Positions 51,403-59,820 of a stretch of DNA of 64,000 bases are shown piece after piece. The position numbers were made by a program, and so were the translations under genes. Origin of the DNA: Alphaproteobacteria bacterium (GTDB lineage Bacteria; Pseudomonadota; Alphaproteobacteria; Micropepsales; Micropepsaceae); assembly GCA_016124635.1 (NCBI GenBank), contig WGNJ01000005.1:170505-234504 (forward strand). Reading direction: 5' to 3'. A model generated the notes under the pieces. That model was given only the letters and a program-made list of their open reading frames with translations, had not been told where the DNA came from and made no database searches. How positions within the stretch are numbered: the stretch's first letter is position 1; each line of letters opens with the position of its first letter.

Positions 51403-52716
51403 ATGGGTGATGTTCTTGAAAGGCCGCGCGCGGAAACCGCGCCCACGACGACGCGGCCGCTGCGTATTTTGATGCCGAGCTACCGCTCCGACCCCTACAC
51501 CGGCGGTCAGGGCGTCTACATGCGCCTCGTAACGCAGGCCCTCGCCGATATGGGCCACACCGTGCATGTCGTTTCAGGCCCACCCTACCCGCATCTCGAT
51601 CCGCGCGTGAAGCTGATCAAGCTGCCCTCGCTCGATCTTTATGCGCGTCCCAAGGGCTTCATCGGTCTGCCGTGGCCGAAACTAGAAGAGTTTCGCGACT
51701 CAATCGACGTCCGCGAATGGCTGCTGCATGTGAGCGGCGCCTTCGGAGAGCCCTACACCTTCGGCGAGCGGTTGGCGCGCTGGATGAAGGATCACGTCAA
51801 CGATTACGACGTCGTTCACGACAACCAGACGCTCTGCTGGGGCTTGCTCAAGATCCGCGATATGGGCGTGCCGGTCGCCGGCACGATCCATCATCCGATC
51901 ACGATGGACAAACGCATCGCCATCGCGCACGCCGACAAGCTGACGCTGAAGCTCCTGATCCGCCGCTGGTACTCGTTTCTCAGAATGCAGAAGAAGGTCG
52001 CGCGTGCGCTCAATCCGATCATCGTGGTCTCGGAAAGCACCAAGCGCGACGTCGCCAAGGATTTCGGCCTCGATCCGAACCGTATGATCACGGTCTATCA
52101 CGGCATCGATGCGGACATCTACCGCCCTTACCCTGAGATCGAACGCAAGACCAATCGCCTGATGGCGGTTGCCAGCGCCGACGTGCCGCTCAAGGGTCTG
52201 ATCTATCTGATCCGCGCTTATCACTTACTGCTGCAGAAGCGTCCCGATCTAGAACTTCTCGTCATCGGCAAATTGCGCGAGGGCCAGACGTCGAAGCTGC
52301 TCGACCAACTCGGCATCCGCGACAAGGTGAAATTCGTCTCCGGCCTTTCGAGCGACGACATCGCGAAGCTCTATGCGGAGGCGACGATCGCCATAGCGCC
52401 CTCGGTCTACGAGGGCTTCGGCTTCCCGCCCGGCGAGGCGATGGCCTGTGGCGTTCCGGTGATCGTGACCGACGGCGGCGCTTTGCCAGAGGTCGTCGGC
52501 GACGCCGGCATCGTCGTGCCGAAGCAAAATCCGCAAGCCCTCGCGGACGCAATCGCCGCATTGCTCGACGATCCCGCGCGCCGAGATGCGCTCGGCGCAG
52601 CCGGCAGGCAGCGCATCCACGATCAATTCCTGTGGTCGCGCACCGCGCAGAACGTAACCCAAGTCTATCTCAAGGCCATCGATGCAAACCGTCGACCTCA
52701 AAACGCTCGGTCTTGA
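51403..52716 (+). CDS. Glycosyltransferase family 4
   Basis: A 437-residue GT-B glycosyltransferase. The N-terminal domain begins LRILMPSYRSDPYTGGQGVYMRLVTQAL. The C-terminal nucleotide-sugar site has the E-x7-E motif in EGFGFPPGEAMACGVPVIVTDGGALPEVVGDAG, typical of retaining GT4 enzymes. It has no membrane segment. The start ATG 51403 lacks a good ribosome site and sits at the edge of the direct repeat. It overlaps the methyltransferase gene by 35 nt, so the two proteins are surely made together. Confidence 0.88.
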   Translation: MGDVLERPRAETAPTTTRPLRILMPSYRSDPYTGGQGVYMRLVTQALADMGHTVHVVSGPPYPHLDPRVKLIKLPSLDLYARPKGFIGLPWPKLEEFRDSIDVREWLLHVSGAFGEPYTFGERLARWMKDHVNDYDVVHDNQTLCWGLLKIRDMGVPVAGTIHHPITMDKRIAIAHADKLTLKLLIRRWYSFLRMQKKVARALNPIIVVSESTKRDVAKDFGLDPNRMITVYHGIDADIYRPYPEIERKTNRLMAVASADVPLKGLIYLIRAYHLLLQKRPDLELLVIGKLREGQTSKLLDQLGIRDKVKFVSGLSSDDIAKLYAEATIAIAPSVYEGFGFPPGEAMACGVPVIVTDGGALPEVVGDAGIVVPKQNPQALADAIAALLDDPARRDALGAAGRQRIHDQFLWSRTAQNVTQVYLKAIDANRRPQNARS

Positions 52717-53398
52717 GGACGGGATGCGTCTGCTCGATCTGGGATGCGGCGCCGGCCGCCATCTCCACGCCGCCTATTATTTTGCGCGCATCGATGCGAT
52801 CGGCGTCGACATCAAGCGCGAAGACGTGGAGCGCACGCGCGAAGGCTTCGGCTCGATTCCGGACGTGGAGCCCAACTCGCATCGCTGGTTCGGTCTTGCC
52901 GCCGCCGACGCGACGGGCCTTCCATTTCCGAACGCGAGCATCGACCGTGTCATCTGCTCCGAGGTCCTCGAGCACGTGCCCGATTTCGTCACCGTGCTCG
53001 ACGAGTGCGCGCGCACGATCAAGCCTGGCGGCAAGCTCGGCATCTCCGTGCCGCGCTTCCTGCCCGAATGGCTCTGTTGGAAGCTCGAGCCGCGCTATCA
53101 CCAAGCAGAGGGCGGCCACATCCGCATCTTCACGCCGCGCGCGTTGATCGCAGCCGCCGAGCGGGCCGGCTTCCGGCTCTATCGCCGCCACCATGCTCAC
53201 GGTCTTCATTCGCCTTACTGGTGGCTGCAATGCGCGCTCTGGGACAAACGCGAGACGTCGTCGCTTGTGCGCGCGTACCGCAAATTCCTAGAGTGGGATA
53301 TCCTCCAGGCCCCCTGGATCACCCGCGTAGCGGACAAGATCACCTCGCCGCTGATCGGTAAAAGCGCGGTTTTCTATTTCGAGCGGGCCGGCGCATGA
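52682..53398 (+). CDS. Class I SAM methyltransferase in GT cluster
   Basis: A 238-residue methyltransferase_11 enzyme. SAM motif LLDLGCGAGRHLHA, acidic loop GVDIKRED, ADATGLPFPNASIDRVICSEVLEHVPD and IKPGGKLGISVPRF. The C-terminal extension (about 165-238, HHAHGLHSPYWWLQCAL) is aromatic-rich and may bind a lipid or cyclic substrate. AAGG lies 6 nt before ATG 52682, inside the glycosyltransferase gene. Its stop overlaps the next start by 4 nt (ATGA). Confidence 0.85.
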   Translation: MQTVDLKTLGLEDGMRLLDLGCGAGRHLHAAYYFARIDAIGVDIKREDVERTREGFGSIPDVEPNSHRWFGLAAADATGLPFPNASIDRVICSEVLEHVPDFVTVLDECARTIKPGGKLGISVPRFLPEWLCWKLEPRYHQAEGGHIRIFTPRALIAAAERAGFRLYRRHHAHGLHSPYWWLQCALWDKRETSSLVRAYRKFLEWDILQAPWITRVADKITSPLIGKSAVFYFERAGA

Positions 53399-54462
53399 CA
53401 TGGGTCCGGCGTGATTTTGGCGCGCTCGCGCCGCCGAATTTTTTCGACGGCGCGGTTCGCCGCATCCTCGACCTGCAGCGCACGGACGGTTCGATCCCTT
53501 GGTACGACGGTGGCGTGATCGACGCCTGGAACCATACGCACGCCGCAATGGGCTTGTCCGTGGCCGGCTGCATCGAAGAAGCGGAGCGTGCTTACGAGTT
53601 TCTGGCTCGGTCGCAATTGCCGGACGGCTCGTGGTGGGGTCAATACGGCTCGGCCGTACCGCTCGACACGCACAAATACGAAGGCACCGGCGACGAACCG
53701 CGCATTCGCGACACGAACTATTGCGCCTATCCCGCGACCGGTGTCTTGCACCACTTCCTTATCACCGGCGACCAGAGCTTTTTGAGGCGCATGTGGCCCG
53801 TGGTCCGCGCCTCGATCGACTTCGCGCTGCAATTCCAAACGGAGCACGGTGAGATCCGCTGGGCAGCTCGCGACAAAGCGACGCCGCAAGAGGATGCGCT
53901 GCTCGCCGGCTCAAGTTCGATCTACAAGAGCATCGAATGTGCCATTCGTCTCGCCGAGCTCGTTGGCGAACCGACGAACACATGGCGCCAAGCGCGCGAG
54001 CGCCTCGGCGACGCCGTACGTTCGAAGCCGCATCGCTTCGACCGCCAATGGGAAGACAAGAACTACTTTTCGATGAGTTGGTATTACCCGGTGCTGGCAG
54101 GTGTTTTCCGCGATGATGCCGCCCGCAATCGCATCGCCGCCCGCTGGGACGAATTCGTCACCGAGGGTAAAGGTTGCCGCTGCGTCCTCGGCCAGCCGTG
54201 GGTCACCATCGCGGAGAGCTGCGAGCTATCGCTTGCGCTCATCAGTGCGGGCGACAAGAAGCGCGCACTCGACATTTGGCAATCGCAGCATCAGTGGCGC
54301 GATGCCGACGGCGCGTATTGGATGGGCTGGCAATACGAGCAGAATTCGCCCTGGCCGCACGAGAAGCCGGCCTGGACCTCGGCCGCGGTCCTCATCGCTG
54401 CCGACGCGCTCGCCGATGCAACACCGGCCGCGCAAATCCTCTGCGACGTCGCGATCGACTAG
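53395..54462 (+). CDS. Alpha/alpha-toroid protein (prenyltransferase/terpene-cyclase-like fold)
   Basis: A 355-residue helical protein with repeated aromatic/Gly motifs such as DLQRTDGSIPWYDGG and SQLPDGSWWGQY (QW-like repeats of squalene cyclase/protein prenyltransferase folds), plus WNHTHAAMGLSVAGC and LGQPWVTIAESCELSLAL. The DxDD or zinc motifs of real cyclases/prenyltransferases are not evident, so it might equally be a six-hairpin glycosidase-like enzyme. It is the third gene of an overlapped trio with the glycosyltransferase and methyltransferase. Biochemical role unknown. Confidence 0.65.
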   Translation: MTWVRRDFGALAPPNFFDGAVRRILDLQRTDGSIPWYDGGVIDAWNHTHAAMGLSVAGCIEEAERAYEFLARSQLPDGSWWGQYGSAVPLDTHKYEGTGDEPRIRDTNYCAYPATGVLHHFLITGDQSFLRRMWPVVRASIDFALQFQTEHGEIRWAARDKATPQEDALLAGSSSIYKSIECAIRLAELVGEPTNTWRQARERLGDAVRSKPHRFDRQWEDKNYFSMSWYYPVLAGVFRDDAARNRIAARWDEFVTEGKGCRCVLGQPWVTIAESCELSLALISAGDKKRALDIWQSQHQWRDADGAYWMGWQYEQNSPWPHEKPAWTSAAVLIAADALADATPAAQILCDVAID

Positions 54463-54530
54463 AGCCGGCCCCGCGAAACGGAAGAATCGATTGCGCATCG
54501 CGGCACGCCATGGTCGGCTTGCCGCTCAAT

Positions 54531-54539
54531 GGGGGGGGG
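54531..54539 (+). repeat. G9 homopolymer tract before CPBP gene
   Basis: Nine consecutive G residues end 6 nt before the GTG start at 54546, exactly where the ribosome-binding site should be. Long poly-G tracts slip during replication and can phase-vary expression; an assembly artefact is also possible. Confidence 0.75.
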
Positions 54540-54545
54540 TAACAC

Positions 54546-55301
54546 GTGACTGACTCGGTGCTGACACTGGCCGCTCACCTTGCGGCCCTGATCGCCCTCA
54601 TTGCTCTGGCGTCTCTCTTCGCGCGCAAGCCGCTGCGGCTTTCATGGGCCGTCGCAGCCATCGTCGTCTTTGCGGTCTATTGGGCCGCGCTGATGTACGG
54701 CAGCAAGATCTTCACGCTGGATGCGATGCAGCCTCTCGCCGATCTCGTGCCGAGCAAGGGGTGGAATTGGCGCGGCAAGATCGTCTCGATCCTCACCACA
54801 CTGGCGATGACCGGTGTGGTCTCGCTCATGTTGAAAGACGCCTGGACGCGCGCCGGCTTCACGCTGCGTCAAGCGCCGGGCAGCATCGGCCCGGCGCTCG
54901 TCGCAACGGCTCTCCTCGTCGCCATTAGCTGCACGCTCGAATACATGGCCCACGACGGCACCGACACATCGCCCGCGAGACTGCTTTTTCAGGCCGTCGC
55001 TCCGGGGCTCGATGAGGAACCCTTCTTCCGCGGTCTCTGGCTGTTGTTGCTGGCGGAGGCCTTCGCCGCCGACCAAACGCGCATATTGCGTTTCGGTTAC
55101 GCCGGCATCGTTTCGTCGCTCATATTCGGCGTCGTTCACGGAGTGGCAGTTCAAGACGGCGCGCTCCAAATAGTGCCGCTCGCCATCCTCTATCCCGGCG
55201 CGACCGGCCTTGGCCTCCTGTGGATTCGCGAACGCACGGGCTCCCTCCTCGTTCCCATCCTCGCCCACAACGCCATCAACGTCGCCCTCTCCTTCTTCTG
55301 A
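54546..55301 (+). CDS. CPBP family intramembrane metalloprotease
   Basis: A 251-residue membrane protein with about seven helices. CPBP/Rce1-like motifs are all present: EExxxR in DEEPFFRGL (Glu157, Glu158, Arg162), FxxxH in FGVVHG (His198) and HNAIN (His241). Members cleave prenylated or leader peptides within the membrane or mature bacteriocins. GTG start at 54546 preceded by the G9 tract. It follows the toroid gene by 83 nt on the same strand. Confidence 0.87.
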   Translation: MTDSVLTLAAHLAALIALIALASLFARKPLRLSWAVAAIVVFAVYWAALMYGSKIFTLDAMQPLADLVPSKGWNWRGKIVSILTTLAMTGVVSLMLKDAWTRAGFTLRQAPGSIGPALVATALLVAISCTLEYMAHDGTDTSPARLLFQAVAPGLDEEPFFRGLWLLLLAEAFAADQTRILRFGYAGIVSSLIFGVVHGVAVQDGALQIVPLAILYPGATGLGLLWIRERTGSLLVPILAHNAINVALSFF

Positions 55302-55343
55302 CGCGTCCGGCGACGTGCGACCGCAACTTGACTCGCGGCTATT

Positions 55344-55367
55344 TAGTAAGTAATTGCTCACTTACTA
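55344..55367. promoter_or_regulatory. TetR operator overlapping its own start codon
   Basis: A perfect 8-bp inverted repeat TAGTAAGT (55344-55351) and ACTTACTA (55360-55367) with an 8-bp centre. The last base is the A of the TetR gene ATG. The AT-rich palindrome stands out in GC-rich DNA and is typical of TetR-family operators, implying tight self-repression of the TetR/hydroxylase operon. Confidence 0.75.
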
Positions 55368-55972
55368 TGGGAAGACCACGGACGATCTCGACCGAAGACA
55401 TGCTTGCGGCTGCGCGCGAGGTCTTCATGAAGTACGGCGCCGCCGGCTCTACGCGCGAGATCGCGCGCAAGGCCGGAATTTCGGAAGCCGCGCTCTTCAA
55501 GCGCTTCTCGACAAAAGCTCAGCTCTTCATGGCCGCAATGGTGCCGCCGGCGCCTGCGATCGACGGGATCATGGCCAAGGCCGCGAAGACCAAATCGGCC
55601 CAAGCAGGCCTGGAACAAGTCGCCGAAGGCGTCCTCGAATATTTTCGAACCGCCATTCCGATGATCTTGCCCATGGCGGCAAGCCCCGCCTTTATCGAGC
55701 CCAGCCTACCGAAGAATTTCGCGACAAGTCCGGCGACGGCGCTACTCGAAGCGCTGACCGGCTATCTTCGCGACGAACAAAAGCGCGGCCGCATACACAC
55801 CGAAGATCCGTACGCCGTCGCCGCAACGCTCGTCGCCGCTCTACACAGCGTCGCTCTCTTCGAACTGATGGGCTTTCACGGCGGTGCAATGCCGAGGGCC
55901 GGTATTCGCGCCGTTGTTCGCGCGCTGTGGACCGGCCTTGAGCCGAGCAGAAACCAAAGGAAAGCAAAATGA
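55367..55972 (+). CDS. TetR family regulator of hydroxylase operon
   Basis: A 201-residue TetR regulator starting MGRPRTISTEDML. Helix-turn-helix at residues about 22-45 (GAAGSTREIARKAGISEAALFKRF), then a helical effector domain. The start codon is fused to the operator palindrome and lacks a ribosome site, so the mRNA may be leaderless. Its stop overlaps the fatty acid hydroxylase start by 4 nt (ATGA), so regulator and enzyme form one operon. Confidence 0.88.
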   Translation: MGRPRTISTEDMLAAAREVFMKYGAAGSTREIARKAGISEAALFKRFSTKAQLFMAAMVPPAPAIDGIMAKAAKTKSAQAGLEQVAEGVLEYFRTAIPMILPMAASPAFIEPSLPKNFATSPATALLEALTGYLRDEQKRGRIHTEDPYAVAATLVAALHSVALFELMGFHGGAMPRAGIRAVVRALWTGLEPSRNQRKAK

Positions 55973-56877
55973 GCAATCTGGCACTGACCGAAACCGCGCC
56001 GGAACTTGAGCGTCACACGCCATGGATCGTGACGTGGCTTACCTGGCCGCTTCTATTTGCGGTCAACCTGCTCATCATCGCGCACGCTGTCGTCTTTCAT
56101 TGGAATCTGAGCATCAGTCTCGCCGCCGCGATCCTCATCCCGATCGTCACGCTCGTAACGCTGGAGTTTCTCTATCCGCTCGACCGGCGCTGGCGCATGA
56201 CCTGGCGCACGTTCTTCTTCCGCGACATCAAATTCTTCCTGGCTGGCGGGCTCACAGGCGCCGCAACGAATTACATCTTCGGTGTTATCGGATTGAGCCT
56301 GGCGGCGGGTCATGTCGGTCCCATGACCGGCTGGCCGCTATGGATCGCCGCGCCGGCCGCGATCGTCTCGTTCGATTTCTTTCAATATTGGCAGCACCGC
56401 TGGAGCCACGAAGCGAACACGCCTTGGAAGCTCTTTCTATGGAAGACGCATGCCGCGCATCATCTGCCGGAACAAGTCTACGTCCTGATGCATCCGGCAG
56501 GTCACCCGTTCAACTTCGTCCTGCTTCAAGGCTTCATTCGAATTCCCTTGTTTTACGTTCTGGGCTTCACGCCGGACGCGCTATTCGCAGCGACGGTGAT
56601 CATGGCGCTGCAGGGTGTGATTTCCCACTGCAACGTCGATCTGCGCGCAGGCTGGTTCAACTACATCTTCGCCGGCGCCGAGCTTCACCGTTATCATCAC
56701 AGCGCCAACGTCGGCGAAGGCCAGAACTACGCCGTGGCCGTGTCGTTGCTCGACGTCATCTTCGGCACGTTCGTCTATCGCCCGGGCGACAATCCGGAGC
56801 GCCTGGGTGTCGCCGAGCCCGACGCCTATCCGCGCTCGAATCAATTCTGGCGCATCATGCTGATCCCGTTGCGTTGA
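55969..56877 (+). CDS. Sterol desaturase / fatty acid hydroxylase family protein
   Basis: A 302-residue membrane di-iron enzyme with four or more helices and the histidine clusters HRWSH (143-147), HAAHH (161-165) and HRYHH (240-244), plus His220. Such enzymes hydroxylate or desaturate fatty acyl chains, sterols, carotenoids or ether lipids using O2. The substrate is unknown. Translational coupling to a TetR regulator suggests induction by its lipid substrate or product. Confidence 0.88.
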   Translation: MSNLALTETAPELERHTPWIVTWLTWPLLFAVNLLIIAHAVVFHWNLSISLAAAILIPIVTLVTLEFLYPLDRRWRMTWRTFFFRDIKFFLAGGLTGAATNYIFGVIGLSLAAGHVGPMTGWPLWIAAPAAIVSFDFFQYWQHRWSHEANTPWKLFLWKTHAAHHLPEQVYVLMHPAGHPFNFVLLQGFIRIPLFYVLGFTPDALFAATVIMALQGVISHCNVDLRAGWFNYIFAGAELHRYHHSANVGEGQNYAVAVSLLDVIFGTFVYRPGDNPERLGVAEPDAYPRSNQFWRIMLIPLR

Positions 56878-56882
56878 TCGCT

Positions 56883-59090
56883 CTAGCGCTGACGCAACGG
56901 ACGGCGCGGATCGAAGTGCAACGTGCGCAACGTCGCCCGTCGTACCTTTGCGATAGCCGCATTGGGATTGAGCACCGCCTTGAATTTCGGTTGTAGCTGT
57001 ACGATCGGACCGCCCCCGAACGACGGCATGCCGAAGCTCGGAAAGAGATCCGTCGATCCCCAATTGGTGTTGAGGACGGTATCGAGAACGGCCGGCGCCC
57101 AGTCCGCGGTGACGGCCGCTTTCTTGTTTCCGTTGTAGGTCACAGCAAAGCCGACGTTACCGGTGAAGAACGAAATGCCGCCTTCGTGGCTGGCAAGCCA
57201 TCCGCCCTTGCTTCCGGCAAAGGTGCTGGTCGCGATATCCGCCAGCATGCCGTCGAAGCCGTGATAGCCGTGCGCATCCGGGCCGGAATAGGTCGCCGTC
57301 GCGATCGCCGCGTTGGTCAGCATGGTGACAACGGAAGCGCTCGACAGAACCGGGTTCGAATTCCCGGCGCTGAAGCTCGCAACGAGCCGCGCGAGATCGA
57401 CGGCGGACGACGATAAGCCGCCACAGCCGTCGATAAGCTCATAGTCGACGTTGCCGTATTGAGACGGTACGAGCGGTTGGGTCGCGGTTTTCAAGCTTGG
57501 AGCGACTGTCAGCGGATAAAGACGGTCTTTTTCGTAGACGCGCAGATGATATCGCGCCTCGTCTCCGAGTTGCGCGTTGACCAAGGTGCGCGAGCCACGG
57601 GTCCGCTTCATCGCTAGCGGATCGAGCACCAGCTGCTTCAGCGCTTGCTCGAACGTCGCGGTGCCCGCGAGCTTGGTCACCACTTGGCTCAGCAGAAAAT
57701 AGTCGAGGTTGCCGTAGACCACGTTCGCGGTGTTGCCGGGCGTGCCGGTCAGACCGAACATCGAAACATACCGTGCGAGTTGCTCCTGCGTTGCTGGAAG
57801 GTTCGCGCCGAACTCCTGCACCGCAAGTTTGACGGTCCAAATCAGACCCTGATTGATCCCCGACGTGCTCTCGATGAGATGCTTGAGCTTCACCGAGTTG
57901 AAGGCGGCGCTCGGATTGCCGCCGTTCGGCTTCTTCAGCCCCAGGACCGACTGCATCGTCTTGTCGAGTGTGATGCTCGGATTCTGCTGCATCAACCTAT
58001 AGAGCGCGACAGCGTTGAACGTTTTCGACACGCTGGCCTGCCGGAACAGCGTCGTCGGCAAGACGTCAGGGTAGATAGGCGCCGCTTCGGCCCACGTGTA
58101 GCCTCGCGCGTAGACGAGCTTCGATCCCATCGTGATGGCGAGCGACGCCCCACGCATATCGTGCGCCTTGATGAAACTTTCCATCGCGCCGTCGATTGCC
58201 GCGTTCGCTGCGGGCCCCCTTGCCCGGAAGACGCGCGGATCGGTGTTCTCGCGAGAAGCGAAGATCGCCGCATAGCGGGTGCTGGGCCCGGTACCTTTGG
58301 CGGCGACGCGCACAGGAAACATGCCCTTAGACTTGGCGGTGGTGAACTCGGCTTGATACTGCGCGCTTGTCATATTGCCGCGCGCAGTCCAGGTGCCGAT
58401 CCGCGAGTCGGTGAACATGCCGACGTACTTGCCGGAGGGCGTGACCGCGATGTGCCCCGAACGGCACCAAACGGATGCGAGCGCGTCGAACCGCTGTTGC
58501 AGGGAGTTGAGGTCCTCGTCGATCGCCTCGCAGTTCCAGGCTTCGCTCTTGAGGTTCGGCCCCCAAATTGCGACGTAACGTGTGTCTTGCGGCGTGCCGT
58601 AAGCGTCGACCCACAGCAGAATGTTGCCGTTGGCGAGCGCTTGCTCGTTCTTGGCATCGAACTGCTCTTTCGTGAGTCCGGGACGAGCCTCGGTGAACTT
58701 GGCGCCCGGACGAAACACGGCGGCAAACCTCGCGCTGTTCACGGGACCGGTCGCCGTGACGATCGTTGGCCCCCAGCCTTTGCCGGCCATTTCTTCGAAT
58801 TTCTGCTGCACCACGGCGCCGTTGACGCCGAAGATCTGCTCTTGGGCCACGACAACAGGCCGTTTCAGCATGACCGACGCATAGCGCGGATCATTCGGTG
58901 CACCGTAGATGCACAACGAGGACGTGCGATATCCTTTTGCGGCGTTTTCGTCGAGTAATGCCTTGTGTTGCGTGCCGTTGCGGCCGTGCCAGGCGACAAA
59001 GGCCGGCGCCGCTTCGGCTGACGTGATGAAACTCGGAATTGCGGCCGCGGCACCCGCGCTGGCCAGCATTGCTCTGCGTGTAAACGACAT
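56883..59090 (-). CDS. Tat-exported serine hydrolase with N-terminal repeats (polyglycine-hydrolase-like)
   Basis: A 735-residue protein. A twin-arginine signal (SFTRRAML) is followed by five related repeats of about 40-50 residues (about 30-310), each ending in a pattern like DxRYxAxF, for example GWGPTIVTATGPVNSARFAAVF. Residues about 320-690 are a beta-lactamase/transpeptidase-type serine hydrolase with SVSK (Ser353, Lys356) and YGNLDY as the YxN motif. The repeat-plus-beta-lactamase layout resembles fungal polyglycine hydrolases and their bacterial relatives. It likely cleaves peptides or esters outside the cytoplasm. ATG 59090 has GGAGGG upstream. Confidence 0.82.
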   Translation of the reverse strand: MSFTRRAMLASAGAAAAIPSFITSAEAAPAFVAWHGRNGTQHKALLDENAAKGYRTSSLCIYGAPNDPRYASVMLKRPVVVAQEQIFGVNGAVVQQKFEEMAGKGWGPTIVTATGPVNSARFAAVFRPGAKFTEARPGLTKEQFDAKNEQALANGNILLWVDAYGTPQDTRYVAIWGPNLKSEAWNCEAIDEDLNSLQQRFDALASVWCRSGHIAVTPSGKYVGMFTDSRIGTWTARGNMTSAQYQAEFTTAKSKGMFPVRVAAKGTGPSTRYAAIFASRENTDPRVFRARGPAANAAIDGAMESFIKAHDMRGASLAITMGSKLVYARGYTWAEAAPIYPDVLPTTLFRQASVSKTFNAVALYRLMQQNPSITLDKTMQSVLGLKKPNGGNPSAAFNSVKLKHLIESTSGINQGLIWTVKLAVQEFGANLPATQEQLARYVSMFGLTGTPGNTANVVYGNLDYFLLSQVVTKLAGTATFEQALKQLVLDPLAMKRTRGSRTLVNAQLGDEARYHLRVYEKDRLYPLTVAPSLKTATQPLVPSQYGNVDYELIDGCGGLSSSAVDLARLVASFSAGNSNPVLSSASVVTMLTNAAIATATYSGPDAHGYHGFDGMLADIATSTFAGSKGGWLASHEGGISFFTGNVGFAVTYNGNKKAAVTADWAPAVLDTVLNTNWGSTDLFPSFGMPSFGGGPIVQLQPKFKAVLNPNAAIAKVRRATLRTLHFDPRRPLRQR

Positions 59091-59198
59091 TGTGCCCTCC
59101 ACGCGGTTTCGCGGGGCACACATTAACCTCTACGATCTGCCCACGGCATCACAACGGACACAGGTGTGACGGCCACAACAGGCAAGGTCGATGATGCG

Positions 59199-59810
59199 CT
59201 AGACGCGGCGGAGCAAACGCAGCGATTTCTTGGCGCCCGTCTCGACGAAAGCACCCGATGTCAGCGCCATCCGGTAAATCTCATACGGCGGCCGCCCGCC
59301 GTCCTTTGGATCCGGAAAGACATCGTGGATAGCGAGCGTCCCGCCGGGCATCACGTGCGGCGTCCAACCGCGATAGTCGGCCTCGGCCTCTGCCATCGCA
59401 TGACCGCCGTCGATGAAAAGGAAGGCGAGAGGTGTACGCCATACACGCGCGACCGTGCTCGAACGCCCGACGACGGGCACGACGACTTCCTCCAGCCGCG
59501 CACGCCGCAACGTATCGCGCAAGAAGGGCAAGCTATCCATTGAGCCGGCACGCACGTCCCAAGTCGACGGATCGTGGTGCTCCCAGCCGGGCTGCATCTC
59601 TTCCGAGCCGCGGTGATGATCGATTGTGAAGAGCACGGAGCCTGCGTCGCGCGCCGCGGTCCCGACATAGACCGCAGACTTGCCGCAATAGCTTCCCACT
59701 TCCAATAGCGGTCCCAGCGGCGCCGCCTTCAGCGCCGATTGGTAGAGCGCAGCCCCCTCTTCCGCGTCGAGGAAGCCTTTGACGGTTTCAATGTCGATCG
59801 GCAGCTGCAC
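59199..59810 (-). CDS. SAM-dependent methyltransferase (Methyltransf_24 / CmcI-like)
   Basis: A 203-residue protein: GPLLEVGSYCGKSAVYVGTAA is the SAM loop, FTIDHHRGSEEMQPG follows, FLFIDGGHAMAEAEADYRGWTPHVMPGGTLAIHDVFPDP carries the IDGxH motif of cephalosporin-hydroxylase-like (CmcI) methyltransferases. Start GTG 59810 is the only plausible one after the SDR gene stop, 10 nt away. Likely co-transcribed with the SDR. The substrate is unknown; upstream 59091-59198 has the serine hydrolase promoter. Confidence 0.75.
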   Translation of the reverse strand: MQLPIDIETVKGFLDAEEGAALYQSALKAAPLGPLLEVGSYCGKSAVYVGTAARDAGSVLFTIDHHRGSEEMQPGWEHHDPSTWDVRAGSMDSLPFLRDTLRRARLEEVVVPVVGRSSTVARVWRTPLAFLFIDGGHAMAEAEADYRGWTPHVMPGGTLAIHDVFPDPKDGGRPPYEIYRMALTSGAFVETGAKKSLRLLRRV

Positions 59811-59820
59811 GTTTGAAGCC

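Noticed and set aside
57645..58958. A 437-codon plus-strand ORF inside the serine hydrolase gene
   Set aside because: Antisense shadow; the minus strand encodes a Tat signal, repeats and SVSK/YGN motifs without a break.
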